From contig NZ_JAIHON010000006.1 in assembly GCF_021173675.1 (NCBI RefSeq), forward strand, positions 62,001-126,000: DNA of 64,000 nucleotides. The letters are read 5' to 3'. The DNA is from Streptomyces lincolnensis (lineage in GTDB: Bacteria; Actinomycetota; Actinomycetes; Streptomycetales; Streptomycetaceae). Made by a program: the position numbers and the translations under genes. Each line of letters opens with the position of its first letter. The stretch's first letter is position 1. This document shows, in pieces, positions 1 to 7,077 of this stretch. The notes beneath the pieces are model-generated. The model ran no database searches, was not told the DNA's origin, and was given only the letters and a program-made list of their open reading frames with translations.

Positions 1-2
1 AG

Positions 3-302
3 ATCATCGGCGCCCCCAAGGTCTCCCGCCTCCTCGCCGCGATGCTCTCCGCGCTCACCGACGTCGGCGTCACGGTCGAACCCCACTCGGTCAACGGCCA
101 ACCGGGCGCCCTCTTCCGCGACCGGGACGGCAAGATCCTCAACACCCTTGCCCTCGACATCGCCGACGGCCGCATCCAGACCATCCGCTCCGTCATCAAC
201 CCCGACAAGCTGACCCACGTGGGCCCGGTGGCCGACGCCTGGGCGGTAACCCGTGAGGCCCAACGCGCCCGCCGGGCGCAGATCACCGAGGGGGGTGGCT
301 GA
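3..302 (+). CDS. ECF sigma factor, SigJ/ECF41 type (3' end only)
   Basis: This is the C-terminal part of a protein whose start lies left of the window; frame 3 is open from the first base. About 99 residues remain, rich in charged and hydrophobic residues, ending with a stretch containing RTIRSVINPDKL and a short tail. That stretch is typical of the SnoaL-like C-terminal extension of ECF41/SigJ sigma factors, where this extension tunes core RNA polymerase binding and activity. The sigma-2 and sigma-4 regions are not in view, so the family call rests on the extension alone. It could instead be another SnoaL_2-fold protein, but the NPDKLxH motif is most familiar from SigJ proteins. Confidence 0.7.
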   Translation: MIGAPKVSRLLAAMLSALTDVGVTVEPHSVNGQPGALFRDRDGKILNTLALDIADGRIQTIRSVINPDKLTHVGPVADAWAVTREAQRARRAQITEGGG

Positions 303-380
303 GGACCGGCGACGGCCGGGGCGGGGAGGGCCCGGGTCGGGCCGGGCAGGACGGGTTCGGGTCGGTCCGGGTCGGGGCTG

Positions 381-411
381 GTCCGGTCCGGTCCGGTCCG
401 GTCCGGTCCGG
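381..411. repeat. tandem GTCCG pentamer repeat
   Basis: Six consecutive GTCCG units followed by GACAG, in non-coding DNA between convergent genes. This is a simple sequence repeat prone to slippage; no function is evident. Confidence 0.8.
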
Positions 412-570
412 ACAGCGTCAGTCCGGTCGGATCGGTCCGGGCAGGGCCCCGGGTCGGTCGACGGCGGTCGGTCCCGAGCGGGTCGGTCCCCGCCTCACCC
501 GAATACCTACCTGCCCCCGCCCTCGTCCCTGGGCGACCACTTCAATCGCCGGGCAACTGTCCTCACCTCA

Positions 571-594
571 GGGGCGCGGGGAACTGCGCGACCA
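571..594. repeat. Streptomyces intergenic repeat, copy 1
   Basis: The sequence GGGGCGCGGGGAACTGCGCG followed by ACCA recurs, in full or in part, at 691-707 and in reverse complement at 43243-43270. All copies are in gaps between genes. This word is a familiar dispersed intergenic element of Streptomyces genomes (from memory); its role is unknown. Confidence 0.75.
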
Positions 595-690
595 GTCACG
601 ATGGGCCCGCAGCCGCCTACGACCGCACGCGGCACCCCCGATGGCGCCAAGCCCCGTCCTCTCGGACCTACGACAACCCTGGCACCCTCA

Positions 691-707
691 GGGGCGCGGG
701 GAACTGC
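691..707. repeat. Streptomyces intergenic repeat, partial copy 2
   Basis: A 17-base match (GGGGCGCGGGGAACTGC, also preceded by CTCA) to the element at 571-594. The rest of the element is absent here. Confidence 0.7.
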
Positions 708-774
708 CTGTTCATGCCCACGTCCAGCCCAGGCCCACGTCCACACCACGGTCGGCCGCCCCCTCCCCACCCCC

Positions 775-1674
775 TCAGAACAATCCGTCCTGCACCCCCA
801 CCACCCGCCTGAACTCCCGCACGGGAAAGGTCACTTCACCCCCGCTCACCGCACCCCCGCTCGTTCCACCCCCGGAGGGAACCAGCTCCCACCCCCTCAT
901 CAACCGCGTGTCGAGCACGACCACCCCGCTCACCGTCTCCAGATGCAGGTCGGGCCCCGCGGCCGCCACCAGCCGACCGCTCACCGCGCCGCCGGCGACG
1001 AGTTCACCCACATCCCCCACGGCGGCCGGCAACCCCGAGAGCCCGAACGCCCGGACGTGGTCGACGGGTTGGCACGGCGCCGGCGCGAGCGACTCCGGCC
1101 ATCCGCCGAGAGCCGTGGCCCGGGTGTGCAACTCCCTGATCTCGGCGGCCCGTTCCGCCTCCGACCCCGGCAACTCGGACCGCACCGCCCGCTTCTCGAC
1201 GTACGGGATCCGATCAGGCACCCCGAGGGCGGCCCGCAGCAACTCCTCGGTGCGCCGCGCGGCCATCAGCGGCCCGGTACCCAGCCAGCTGAAGCAGACC
1301 GCTCCCTGTTCGAGCAGCCGGGCCGAGCCCCGCTCTTCGGCGGTGATCCCGACCTTGACCATGCCGGGCCCGAACCACGCCAGGTACACCCGGTAGGGCC
1401 GCGGATCGTCCGCGATGGTGTCGGCGGCGACCGAGTGCGCCCGGTCCAGCCGCGCGCACTCCTCGCACCGAGCTCCCGTACTCCGCCCCGAGACGCCCGC
1501 CCGCGCCGGACAGGGATGCCCCCGTGCCCCCACACATGTCCGCGCGCCCCCTTCCGCGACCCCGAAGGCCACCTGTTTACCCCAGGTCAGCGCACTGCGC
1601 CGCCCGCCGTCCCACGCCAGCACGGGACCGTCCGCCGCCCACCGCAGCCCCGAGCACTTCCATGCCTGTGCCAT
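775..1674 (-). CDS. DUF2797 domain protein
   Basis: This 299-residue protein has an N-terminal cysteine-containing segment (CVGARGHPCP, then CEEC) likely to bind a metal, followed by a central stretch YRVYLAWFGPGMVKVGIT that resembles the start of a GIY-YIG-like fold. DUF2797 proteins share this plan and have no settled biochemical role. The C-terminal third is rich in Gly, Val and Ser. The gene converges on the upstream sigma factor gene and is preceded on the same strand by a small membrane-protein gene about 60 bases away, so the two could be co-transcribed. The start at 1674 gives a compact N-terminus (MAQAWKCSGLRW); nothing better is visible. Confidence 0.75.
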   Translation of the reverse strand: MAQAWKCSGLRWAADGPVLAWDGGRRSALTWGKQVAFGVAEGGARTCVGARGHPCPARAGVSGRSTGARCEECARLDRAHSVAADTIADDPRPYRVYLAWFGPGMVKVGITAEERGSARLLEQGAVCFSWLGTGPLMAARRTEELLRAALGVPDRIPYVEKRAVRSELPGSEAERAAEIRELHTRATALGGWPESLAPAPCQPVDHVRAFGLSGLPAAVGDVGELVAGGAVSGRLVAAAGPDLHLETVSGVVVLDTRLMRGWELVPSGGGTSGGAVSGGEVTFPVREFRRVVGVQDGLF

Positions 1675-1734
1675 CCCTCACGAGAGTAGAGGCCACCACT
1701 GACAACGGGCTCCGAGCAACCGGCGGAGCGGGAC

Positions 1735-2121
1735 TCACCCCCCGGTACGAGCCGCCGCCGGCTCCGCGTCCCCCACCGCGGACACAGCGGGCAAGACCTC
1801 GGACACCGCCCCCGCCCTCCGGGCCCCCCGCCCCGCCAACCGGCATCCCACGCACTCCGGATGCCCGGCCCGCGCTCCGGAGTCCCGCACTCCCATCCCC
1901 CACTCCGCCCGAGGCCGGCGCCCCGGCGGCTTTCCCCAGCCGGTGAGATGCAGGGCCCAGGTGACGAGGACGCTCACCACCACGATCGCGAGCCCGACCG
2001 CCAGGACGGGCACCGACACCATGCACACCCCCAGCCCCACCACCGAGGTCCCTGCGGTCGCGATCCCGAAACCGGTCCACCCGGCGACGGTGTGCCCCTC
2101 GTCATACTGGTGTGCACTCAC
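1735..2121 (-). CDS. HGxxPAAW-like small membrane protein
   Basis: The chosen GTG start follows the strong ribosome site GGGGAGG (complement of 2126-2132), giving a 128-residue protein that begins with Met-SAHQYDEGHTVAGWTGF. The EGHTVAGW segment followed by two hydrophobic helices (about residues 13-33 and 36-58) resembles the small actinobacterial HGxxPAAW membrane proteins often found in Streptomyces. The remaining 70 residues are Arg/Ala/Gly rich and cytoplasmic-looking, longer than usual for that family. No enzymatic motif is visible. It is divergent from the MarR gene, so the short gap between them probably holds both promoters. Confidence 0.6.
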   Translation of the reverse strand: MSAHQYDEGHTVAGWTGFGIATAGTSVVGLGVCMVSVPVLAVGLAIVVVSVLVTWALHLTGWGKPPGRRPRAEWGMGVRDSGARAGHPECVGCRLAGRGARRAGAVSEVLPAVSAVGDAEPAAARTGG

Positions 2122-2151
2122 TGAGCCTCCCCAGACCAGATGCCTCACTGT

Positions 2152-2193
2152 CTAAGAAATTTAGCCCATAAATCTCTCACGCGCTAAGAGAAA
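2152..2193. promoter_or_regulatory. candidate MarR operator region
   Basis: The gap between the membrane-protein start and the MarR start is unusually AT-rich. It contains a repeated CTAAGA word (2152 and 2184), the arms TTAGC/GCTAA and the arms TCTCT/AGAGA. MarR proteins bind such inverted repeats and commonly control themselves and the divergent gene. This is inferred from position and symmetry only. Confidence 0.4.
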
Positions 2194-2204
2194 CCAGGAA
2201 TCCG

Positions 2205-2732
2205 ATGCACGCCAAGCCGCGCCCCACCGCCACTGAGGCCGAAGCGCTGTCGGCGATGGACTTCTTCATCGCCACCGCCCACCTCGGCCAACAGGAGATG
2301 TCCCAGCGGCTGGGCCTGAACGTCACCGACCTGCTCTGCTTCGCCTGCGTCATCAAGGCGGCCGAGGAGGGCGAGGAACTGCTCACCGCCGGTGACCTCG
2401 CCGAGCACGCCCACGTCACCACCGGCGCCGTGACCGGCATCCTCAACCGCCTCGAACGCGCCGGCTTCGTCACCCGCGTCCCCGACCCCACCGACCGCCG
2501 CCGCGTCCGCGTCGCCGCCCGACCCGACGCGCTGACCCGCGTCTACGCCCTTTACGGCCCCTACTACGACCGCCTCAACGCCCTGTTCGCCGACTACTCC
2601 CCCGACGAGATCGCCGTACTCCACGACTGGTTCACCCGTTCGACCACCCTCGCCCTCGACTACATCGAGGAACTCCGCACCCAGGACGCCGAGGAGACGA
2701 CCCCGGACGGCGGGGCGAGCGACGGCAAGTAG
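2205..2732 (+). CDS. MarR-family transcriptional regulator
   Basis: A 175-residue winged-helix regulator. The core (about residues 20-145) shows a dimerisation helix, then the recognition-helix region LAEHAHVTTGAVTGILNRLERAGFVTRVPDPTDRRRVRV, which is the classic MarR helix-turn-helix followed by the wing with the conserved Asp-Arg-Arg. The acidic C-terminal tail is dispensable-looking. MarR proteins act as dimers that release DNA on binding phenolic or other small ligands. The AT-rich symmetrical gap immediately upstream is a likely operator. The ligand and target genes cannot be told from the sequence. Confidence 0.9.
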   Translation: MHAKPRPTATEAEALSAMDFFIATAHLGQQEMSQRLGLNVTDLLCFACVIKAAEEGEELLTAGDLAEHAHVTTGAVTGILNRLERAGFVTRVPDPTDRRRVRVAARPDALTRVYALYGPYYDRLNALFADYSPDEIAVLHDWFTRSTTLALDYIEELRTQDAEETTPDGGASDGK

Positions 2733-2778
2733 CGGGCCCCGGCGGCCGGATACGCCCCGGACCTGCGACAGTGTCCCG

Positions 2779-3207
2779 ATGCTCCTGGATCCCGAGAACA
2801 CCCTGTTCGTACGCGGCACGGCCACCGGCCCTCCCGTACTCCTGCTGTCCGAAGCCCCCGTCCACGACGCGCTGCCGGTACTCCCGCCCATGACCGCGCA
2901 GGACGGGTCGGTGCCCGTGTGCGAGGGCTGGCGGATAGCGCCGAAGCTCACCGTGTGCGTGGTGGACGGCCCGGGGGAGGCCGGCCTGATGATCCCCGCG
3001 CTGATGGCCCCCGTCCTCGGCGCGGACGGCGAGGGGGGCAAGAGCGACGACGTTCCCGGAGTGGCCATGTCCGCGTGGCGCGCCGACGCCGAACGGGCGG
3101 GCGGCGCGGTGGTGTTGTCCCTGGACCGGCTCCCCGAAGCGATCGACTGGTACGACCTGCTGGGCGCGGACACGACGCGCGGAGGCTTCGTACGCCTCCT
3201 GGGCTGA
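2779..3207 (+). CDS. hypothetical protein conserved-looking in Streptomyces
   Basis: A 142-residue protein without signal peptide or membrane helix and with balanced acidic and basic residues. It alternates short hydrophobic strands (LFVRGTA, PPVLLLS, LTVCVVDG, GAVVLSLDRL) with polar loops, suggesting a small alpha/beta fold. I do not recognise a family with confidence. Codon usage is normal for the neighbourhood, so it is very likely expressed. It sits 46 bases after the MarR gene on the same strand, so it may share its transcript. Confidence 0.6.
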   Translation: MLLDPENTLFVRGTATGPPVLLLSEAPVHDALPVLPPMTAQDGSVPVCEGWRIAPKLTVCVVDGPGEAGLMIPALMAPVLGADGEGGKSDDVPGVAMSAWRADAERAGGAVVLSLDRLPEAIDWYDLLGADTTRGGFVRLLG

Positions 3208-3447
3208 GCCGTACGCTGAGCCGTACACCGACAGCCCGCCCCTTCATGGTGGAGCTGGCCCTACCCCCACTTCGGGAGGCCACTCCATCGTTCCCGCCGA
3301 CGGACGACGGCATCGTTTGACCCAGCCGAATCCCACTGATCCGCGCTGAAGCCCGGCTGATGCCCGGCTGAAGCCCGGTCGGTGTCGACTGAGGCCGACA
3401 TAGCGAGTCCAGGAGACCCGCGCCCCGTCCCCGGAAGGGAAACCGCC

Positions 3448-3969
3448 ATGGAGTCGCTGCTCGCACCGCAGCCGGAGAGCACCCCCGCGACCCCGGGCCC
3501 CCTCTCCTCCTTCGTCCGCTTCGTGGTGTGCGGCGGCGGTGTCGGACTCCTGGCCGGCCTCGCCGTACCGCTGCTGGCCCTGACGATGCCCTGGGCGATC
3601 GCGAACGCGGCGATCACCGTCGCGTCCACCCTCCTGTGCACCGAGCTGCACGCCCTCTTCACCTTCGGCACGGGCCGCCGCCCCGGCTGGCGCCGCCACC
3701 TCCAGTCCGCGGGCTCGGCGACGGCCGCCTACGTGATGACCTGCGCCGCGATGTTCCTTCTCCACACGGTGCAGTCGTCCCCCTCCCTGCTCCGGGAGCA
3801 GGCCGTGTACCTCACCGCATCCGGCCTGGCCGGCGTCGGCCGCTTCCTGGTCCTGCGCCTGTTCGTCTTCACGACCGACCACCACCGCAGGCCGACGACC
3901 ACCGGACCGAAGAAGACCACCGACGACTGGAACCTTCCGTTTGTAAGGACAGAGGCGTTCGCCGGATAA
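3448..3969 (+). CDS. GtrA-like membrane protein
   Basis: The ATG at 3448 is preceded by GGAAGGGA at a good distance, giving 173 residues. Four hydrophobic helices are visible (about residues 26-48, 50-70, 88-108 and 120-140). The order, with the segment FVRFVVCGGGVGLLAG near the first helix and LTASGLAGVGRFLVLRLFVFTT near the last, matches the GtrA family (helix 4 ending in RFLxxRxxVF). GtrA proteins are thought to help translocate lipid-linked sugars or to modulate cell-surface glycosylation. No glycosyltransferase gene is next to it, so the substrate is unknown. Confidence 0.75.
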   Translation: MESLLAPQPESTPATPGPLSSFVRFVVCGGGVGLLAGLAVPLLALTMPWAIANAAITVASTLLCTELHALFTFGTGRRPGWRRHLQSAGSATAAYVMTCAAMFLLHTVQSSPSLLREQAVYLTASGLAGVGRFLVLRLFVFTTDHHRRPTTTGPKKTTDDWNLPFVRTEAFAG

Positions 3970-4053
3970 CCCCCCATTGCCCAACTAACGTGCTGACGAT
4001 TGACAACTGCTCATGTGAGTGTGCACGCCGTGCACGAGGGGGGATTCCTTCAC

Positions 4054-4782
4054 ATGCGGAACGGACAGAGCACGCAGCGAGCCAAGAGACCCGGCGGGCC
4101 CCGGAAGAAGCGCGCGACACCGGCGCGACTGACCCTCGCCCTGCTCGCCGCGACCGGCATGGCGCTCGCCACACCGAGCCCCGCCCAGGCCACCACCACG
4201 GTCGACATCCCGGCACCCACACCCGACGGCGTCTCGGCGACTGTGAAGTTCTACGACACGGTCGTCCCGAAGCCCTACACCCCGGACCCCGCCGCCTACT
4301 TCGGCGACCGCAAGTGCCTGAACACCTACCACGACTACGACCCCACCCCGGGCTGCGGCGGCTTCAAACTCGCCGTCACGCTCCACAACGTCCGCGACCA
4401 GCCCGGCTACCTCGCGGGTCTGAGCAGCACGGACTACTGGTTCAAGGCCCACGCCGACACCGCCCGCACCTTCGGCTGCCTCCGCCCCGACGGCACCTTC
4501 GACCACAGCACGGCGTTCGTGGTCCGCACCACCCAGCAGGAACTCCTCCGCACCTACTACTACGCCGAGGCCAACTGGGTCCTCCACGAACACCGCCAGT
4601 CCCCCACCCGCGACGCGGGCCCCCACTTCTACATGAACTTCCCCGCCGTCACAGTGGACTGCCCCACCGGCATGACCCCCACCCAGTACGGCCTGAAGGT
4701 CTCCGACGTCCGCGTCACCATCACCGACGACAACGTCTTCGGCCATACGACATGGAGCACACCCGGCCCGTTCTACGGCTAG
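4054..4782 (+). CDS. secreted protein of unknown function
   Basis: The ATG at 4054 follows a GGGGGG ribosome site and yields 242 residues. The N-terminus has a long basic region with RRs/KKR residues, a hydrophobic core (LTLALLAATGMALATP) and a likely signal-peptidase site after PAQA, so the mature protein is about 200 residues. The mature part is rich in Tyr, Asp, Thr and Pro with several cysteines, probably forming disulphides outside the cell. No catalytic motif is recognised. It ends ten bases before the convergent phosphotransferase gene stop. Confidence 0.65.
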   Translation: MRNGQSTQRAKRPGGPRKKRATPARLTLALLAATGMALATPSPAQATTTVDIPAPTPDGVSATVKFYDTVVPKPYTPDPAAYFGDRKCLNTYHDYDPTPGCGGFKLAVTLHNVRDQPGYLAGLSSTDYWFKAHADTARTFGCLRPDGTFDHSTAFVVRTTQQELLRTYYYAEANWVLHEHRQSPTRDAGPHFYMNFPAVTVDCPTGMTPTQYGLKVSDVRVTITDDNVFGHTTWSTPGPFYG

Positions 4783-4792
4783 CCGCGCGGCC

Positions 4793-5584
4793 TCAGCGCA
4801 GAGCCGCCGCGAAGACCTCACGGTGGGCCACGGTGAAGGCCCGTTCGCGCTCGGACCAGTCGATGCGCTCGACCGTCCGCCGCCGAGCACCGGCGTCATC
4901 GGCCCCCGTGAGGCGGCTCCGCCACCAACGGGCGTTGCGCTCCTGCCGGTCGACCAGGGCATCGACCAGACCGGCACGGGAGACGGCGTCGAGCCCGTAG
5001 GCATCGGCGAGAAGCCGAACCTGCGCGGCTTGGCGCCCCACGCCGGACACCGCACCCTCGGACACTCCGGCGTACTTGGAGGAAACGCACCACGTCCAGG
5101 CCATATAGCCGAGATCCTCAAGCGGTTCTCCCGGCGCGGCGGTGTCGAAATCGATCAGACCGACCGGCACGAGCCCACCCCCCGAAGCCGAGAAGACCGC
5201 ATTGTTGGGCCCCGGGTCGTTGTGACAGATCACCGAATGCCGCCCGACCAGCCCACAGTCACGCGTGGCGTCATGAAAAGCACGGAGCAAGGCCCCCGCA
5301 GCGGCGACCTGCCGATCACTCCACCGCCGAAACCGCGCGGGCACCCAGCCGGGAACGTAACTGAACACATCACGGCCGAGCCCATCGCTCCCCAGATGAC
5401 GCGGGGCCCCGGCGAACCCCCGCCGCTCAAGATGCCCCAACAACTCCGCGACAAACGAGGACGCCTCTGTGACAGGCCGCCGCACGGTATCCCCCACCCG
5501 CACCACCCCCGAAGTGACCCGCCCTCCGACCAGCGGCACCTCACCCGCCGCACTGGGGACGCGTGGCTCGACATTCTCGGTCAC
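4793..5584 (-). CDS. APH-family phosphotransferase
   Basis: A protein-kinase-fold phosphotransferase of 263 residues. The catalytic loop reads CHNDPGPNNAVF (the HxDxxxxN motif, here HNDPGPNN) and the metal-binding DFD-type motif follows as LIDFDTA; the N-lobe glycine/lysine region is weak. Such proteins phosphorylate hydroxyl groups of aminoglycosides, choline, homoserine or similar small molecules; the substrate here is unknown and resistance should not be assumed. The GTG at 5584 is preferred because GGGGGA lies just upstream; the open frame continues to 5647 only through the tRNA-Arg terminator. Confidence 0.8.
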   Translation of the reverse strand: MTENVEPRVPSAAGEVPLVGGRVTSGVVRVGDTVRRPVTEASSFVAELLGHLERRGFAGAPRHLGSDGLGRDVFSYVPGWVPARFRRWSDRQVAAAGALLRAFHDATRDCGLVGRHSVICHNDPGPNNAVFSASGGGLVPVGLIDFDTAAPGEPLEDLGYMAWTWCVSSKYAGVSEGAVSGVGRQAAQVRLLADAYGLDAVSRAGLVDALVDRQERNARWWRSRLTGADDAGARRRTVERIDWSERERAFTVAHREVFAAALR

Positions 5585-5605
5585 AGCTGTGCTCCCCCGA
5601 AACGC

Positions 5606-5635
5606 CAGAAGCCCCGGAGTGATCCGGGGCTTCTG
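5606..5635 (-). terminator. terminator of tRNA-Arg(ACG)
   Basis: A perfect 13-bp hairpin (arms 5606-5618 and 5623-5635, CAGAAGCCCCGGA / its complement) with a 4-base loop lies directly downstream of the tRNA-Arg on the minus strand. There is no long T-tract, which is usual for Streptomyces. Confidence 0.8.
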
Positions 5636-5642
5636 TTCTGTG

Positions 5643-5715
5643 TGCACTCGGCAGGATTCGAACCTGCAACCTTCTGATCCGTAGTCAGATGCTCTATCCG
5701 TTAAGCTACGAGTGC
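5643..5715 (-). tRNA. tRNA-Arg (anticodon ACG)
   Basis: A complete 73-base cloverleaf on the minus strand. The acceptor arms are GCACTCG and CGAGTGC with discriminator A, the T-loop is TTCGAAT, and the anticodon ACG is at 5680-5682 within the loop CTACGGA. CCA is not encoded. It reads CGN arginine codons after A-to-I editing of the wobble base. Confidence 0.95.
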
Positions 5716-5861
5716 TTGTGTTCTGTTTTTCTGTCTTCGCTTCTTGCCCGTCCGGGCCGCTCGCGGCGACAGGAAGAACATTACATGACTGCCGCCGTCA
5801 TGTGAAATCCGTTTGCCATACCCCTTGTGACCTGCGGAAACGTTGGTTTGGAGGGGGTACG

Positions 5862-5894
5862 ACGAAGCCCCGGTCCGTGGGACCGGGGCTTCGT
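5862..5894 (-). terminator. terminator of tRNA-Ser(GCT)
   Basis: A perfect 15-bp hairpin (5862-5876 and 5880-5894) with a 3-base loop directly downstream of tRNA-Ser on the minus strand. The stem core GAAGCCCCGG is shared with the tRNA-Arg terminator. Confidence 0.85.
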
Positions 5895-5903
5895 GATCAG
5901 GTG

Positions 5904-5994
5904 CGGAGGCGGAGGGATTTGAACCCTCGATGGGATTGAAGTCCCAAACCGCATTAGCAGTGCGGCGCCATAGACCGGACTAGGCGACGCCTCC
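5904..5994 (-). tRNA. tRNA-Ser (anticodon GCT)
   Basis: A 91-base class II tRNA on the minus strand with acceptor arm GGAGGCG/CGCCTCC, discriminator G, a long variable arm, T-loop TTCAAAT and anticodon GCT (complement of 5956-5958). It reads AGC/AGU codons. Confidence 0.95.
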
Positions 5995-6177
5995 CGCACA
6001 GCCGCCCGCGCGAGCGCGAGTGGTGCGTGCAGATGATGACACAGTCGAGCGCGGTGTCACCAATCGCCTCCCACGGTACTAGGCAGGCGGCCCGCAGGGC
6101 AAAGCGCTTGTCGGCGCCTTCGCCGGCCCCCGCGGCGCGGTGCGCAACGTCCGTCGGGCCACGGCGTTAGTCAGGTC

Positions 6178-6705
6178 ATGTCACACGTCACCTCACGCAC
6201 CGCCCCGCACGCCACCTCACAGGTCATGTCGCGGGTCACCCGACTCCTCCTCCTCGCCGGATCCGTCGGATCCGTCGTCGCCGGGTCCGTGGTCCCCGCC
6301 GTCCCCGCCGTCGCCGTCTCACCCCTCGCACCCCTCGCACCCCCGCCCGTCCGCGACGAGGACCGGGCGGTGGTCGGGGGCGATCACCTCACCGTCACCG
6401 TGCGGAACGCGGGGGGTGGTGCGGACGGACGGTTCGAGCTGGACTGTCATCCCGCCGAGGGCAGTCACCCCGACGCCGGCGGCGCCTGTGCCGTCCTGGA
6501 CCGGAACACCCGGTGGGGGAAGGACGGCCTCGCGCCGGTGCCGAAGGGGACCGTGTGCACCATGCAGTACGGCGGCCCGGCCACCGCGCACGTCACCGGG
6601 ACCTGGGCCGGGCGACCGGTCGACGCGCGCTTCGACCGCAGCAACGGCTGTGAGATCGGCCGGTGGGACCGGCTCGTGCCACTGCTGCCCCGGCTGGGCG
6701 GGTAG
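6178..6705 (+). CDS. subtilisin-inhibitor-like (SSI) secreted protein
   Basis: A 175-residue precursor with a signal peptide (LLLLAGSVGSVVAGSVVPAVPAVA) and a mature domain of about 115 residues. The domain carries the SSI signature: LTVTVRN near the start, a first Cys in ELDCHP, HPDAGGACAVL, CTMQYGG, then VTGTWAGRPV and NGCE. The four Cys match the two SSI disulphides. SSI proteins are dimeric secreted inhibitors of subtilisin-like proteases; the reactive-site loop would be just before CTMQYGG. Two ATGs (6178 and 6226) lie in near-identical surroundings (AGGTCATGTC), so the exact start is uncertain; the second leaves a more compact signal peptide. Confidence 0.8.
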   Translation: MSHVTSRTAPHATSQVMSRVTRLLLLAGSVGSVVAGSVVPAVPAVAVSPLAPLAPPPVRDEDRAVVGGDHLTVTVRNAGGGADGRFELDCHPAEGSHPDAGGACAVLDRNTRWGKDGLAPVPKGTVCTMQYGGPATAHVTGTWAGRPVDARFDRSNGCEIGRWDRLVPLLPRLGG

Positions 6706-7077
6706 CCCCTCCCCCGCACCAGGGTCCCTGCCGCACCGGGGCATCTGCCCCCAGAGCCCGCCGGACCGGGCCCCACCCGCTCGGTAACCCCCGCGACAGG
6801 CCCCACCCGCGCCCCCACTCTCGCCCCACCCGCGCCTCCGACCCCCGTCACCCGCATTTCGGGGCGGAATCCCCGATGCCGTAAAGGGGGGTGAAGGGCT
6901 CCCGATGCCATGACATGCGGTCACACGTTCTACGTCACTTCGTCGTGCGACCTCCCTCTCATCCGGCGTCGCGAGCGCAACCGCTGCCTTTAGACTCCCT
7001 CGCGTGACACGTCGCGGGCAGGTTGGCAAGATGGCCCGAGCGGTCGGCAAGGTGCGGTAACAGGGAGGAAGCGTCTC
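6706..7077. promoter_or_regulatory. non-coding gap / leader of the large PAS protein gene
   Basis: No gene is visible in these 372 bases. The left part is C-rich, without a clear hairpin. A TAGACT hexamer at 6991-6996 fits a Streptomyces -10 box for the gene that begins at 7078, with no strong -35 partner. The ribosome site GGGAGGA precedes its GTG start. Confidence 0.35.

Larger units (their letters stand above)
303..774. other. non-coding gap with repeats
   Basis: No convincing gene is visible in these 472 bases between the sigma factor stop and the stop of the oppositely oriented DUF2797 gene. The left part is very rich in GGTCC/GTCGG words, including six tandem GTCCG units at 381-411. 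The right part holds two copies of a Streptomyces intergenic repeat (571-594 and 691-707). Convergent gene ends suggest termination signals lie here, but no clean hairpin-plus-T-tract stands out. Confidence 0.5.

Noticed and set aside
4793..5647. Longer start of the APH gene at 5647
   Set aside because: It would translate the tRNA-Arg terminator; GTG 5584 has the ribosome site.
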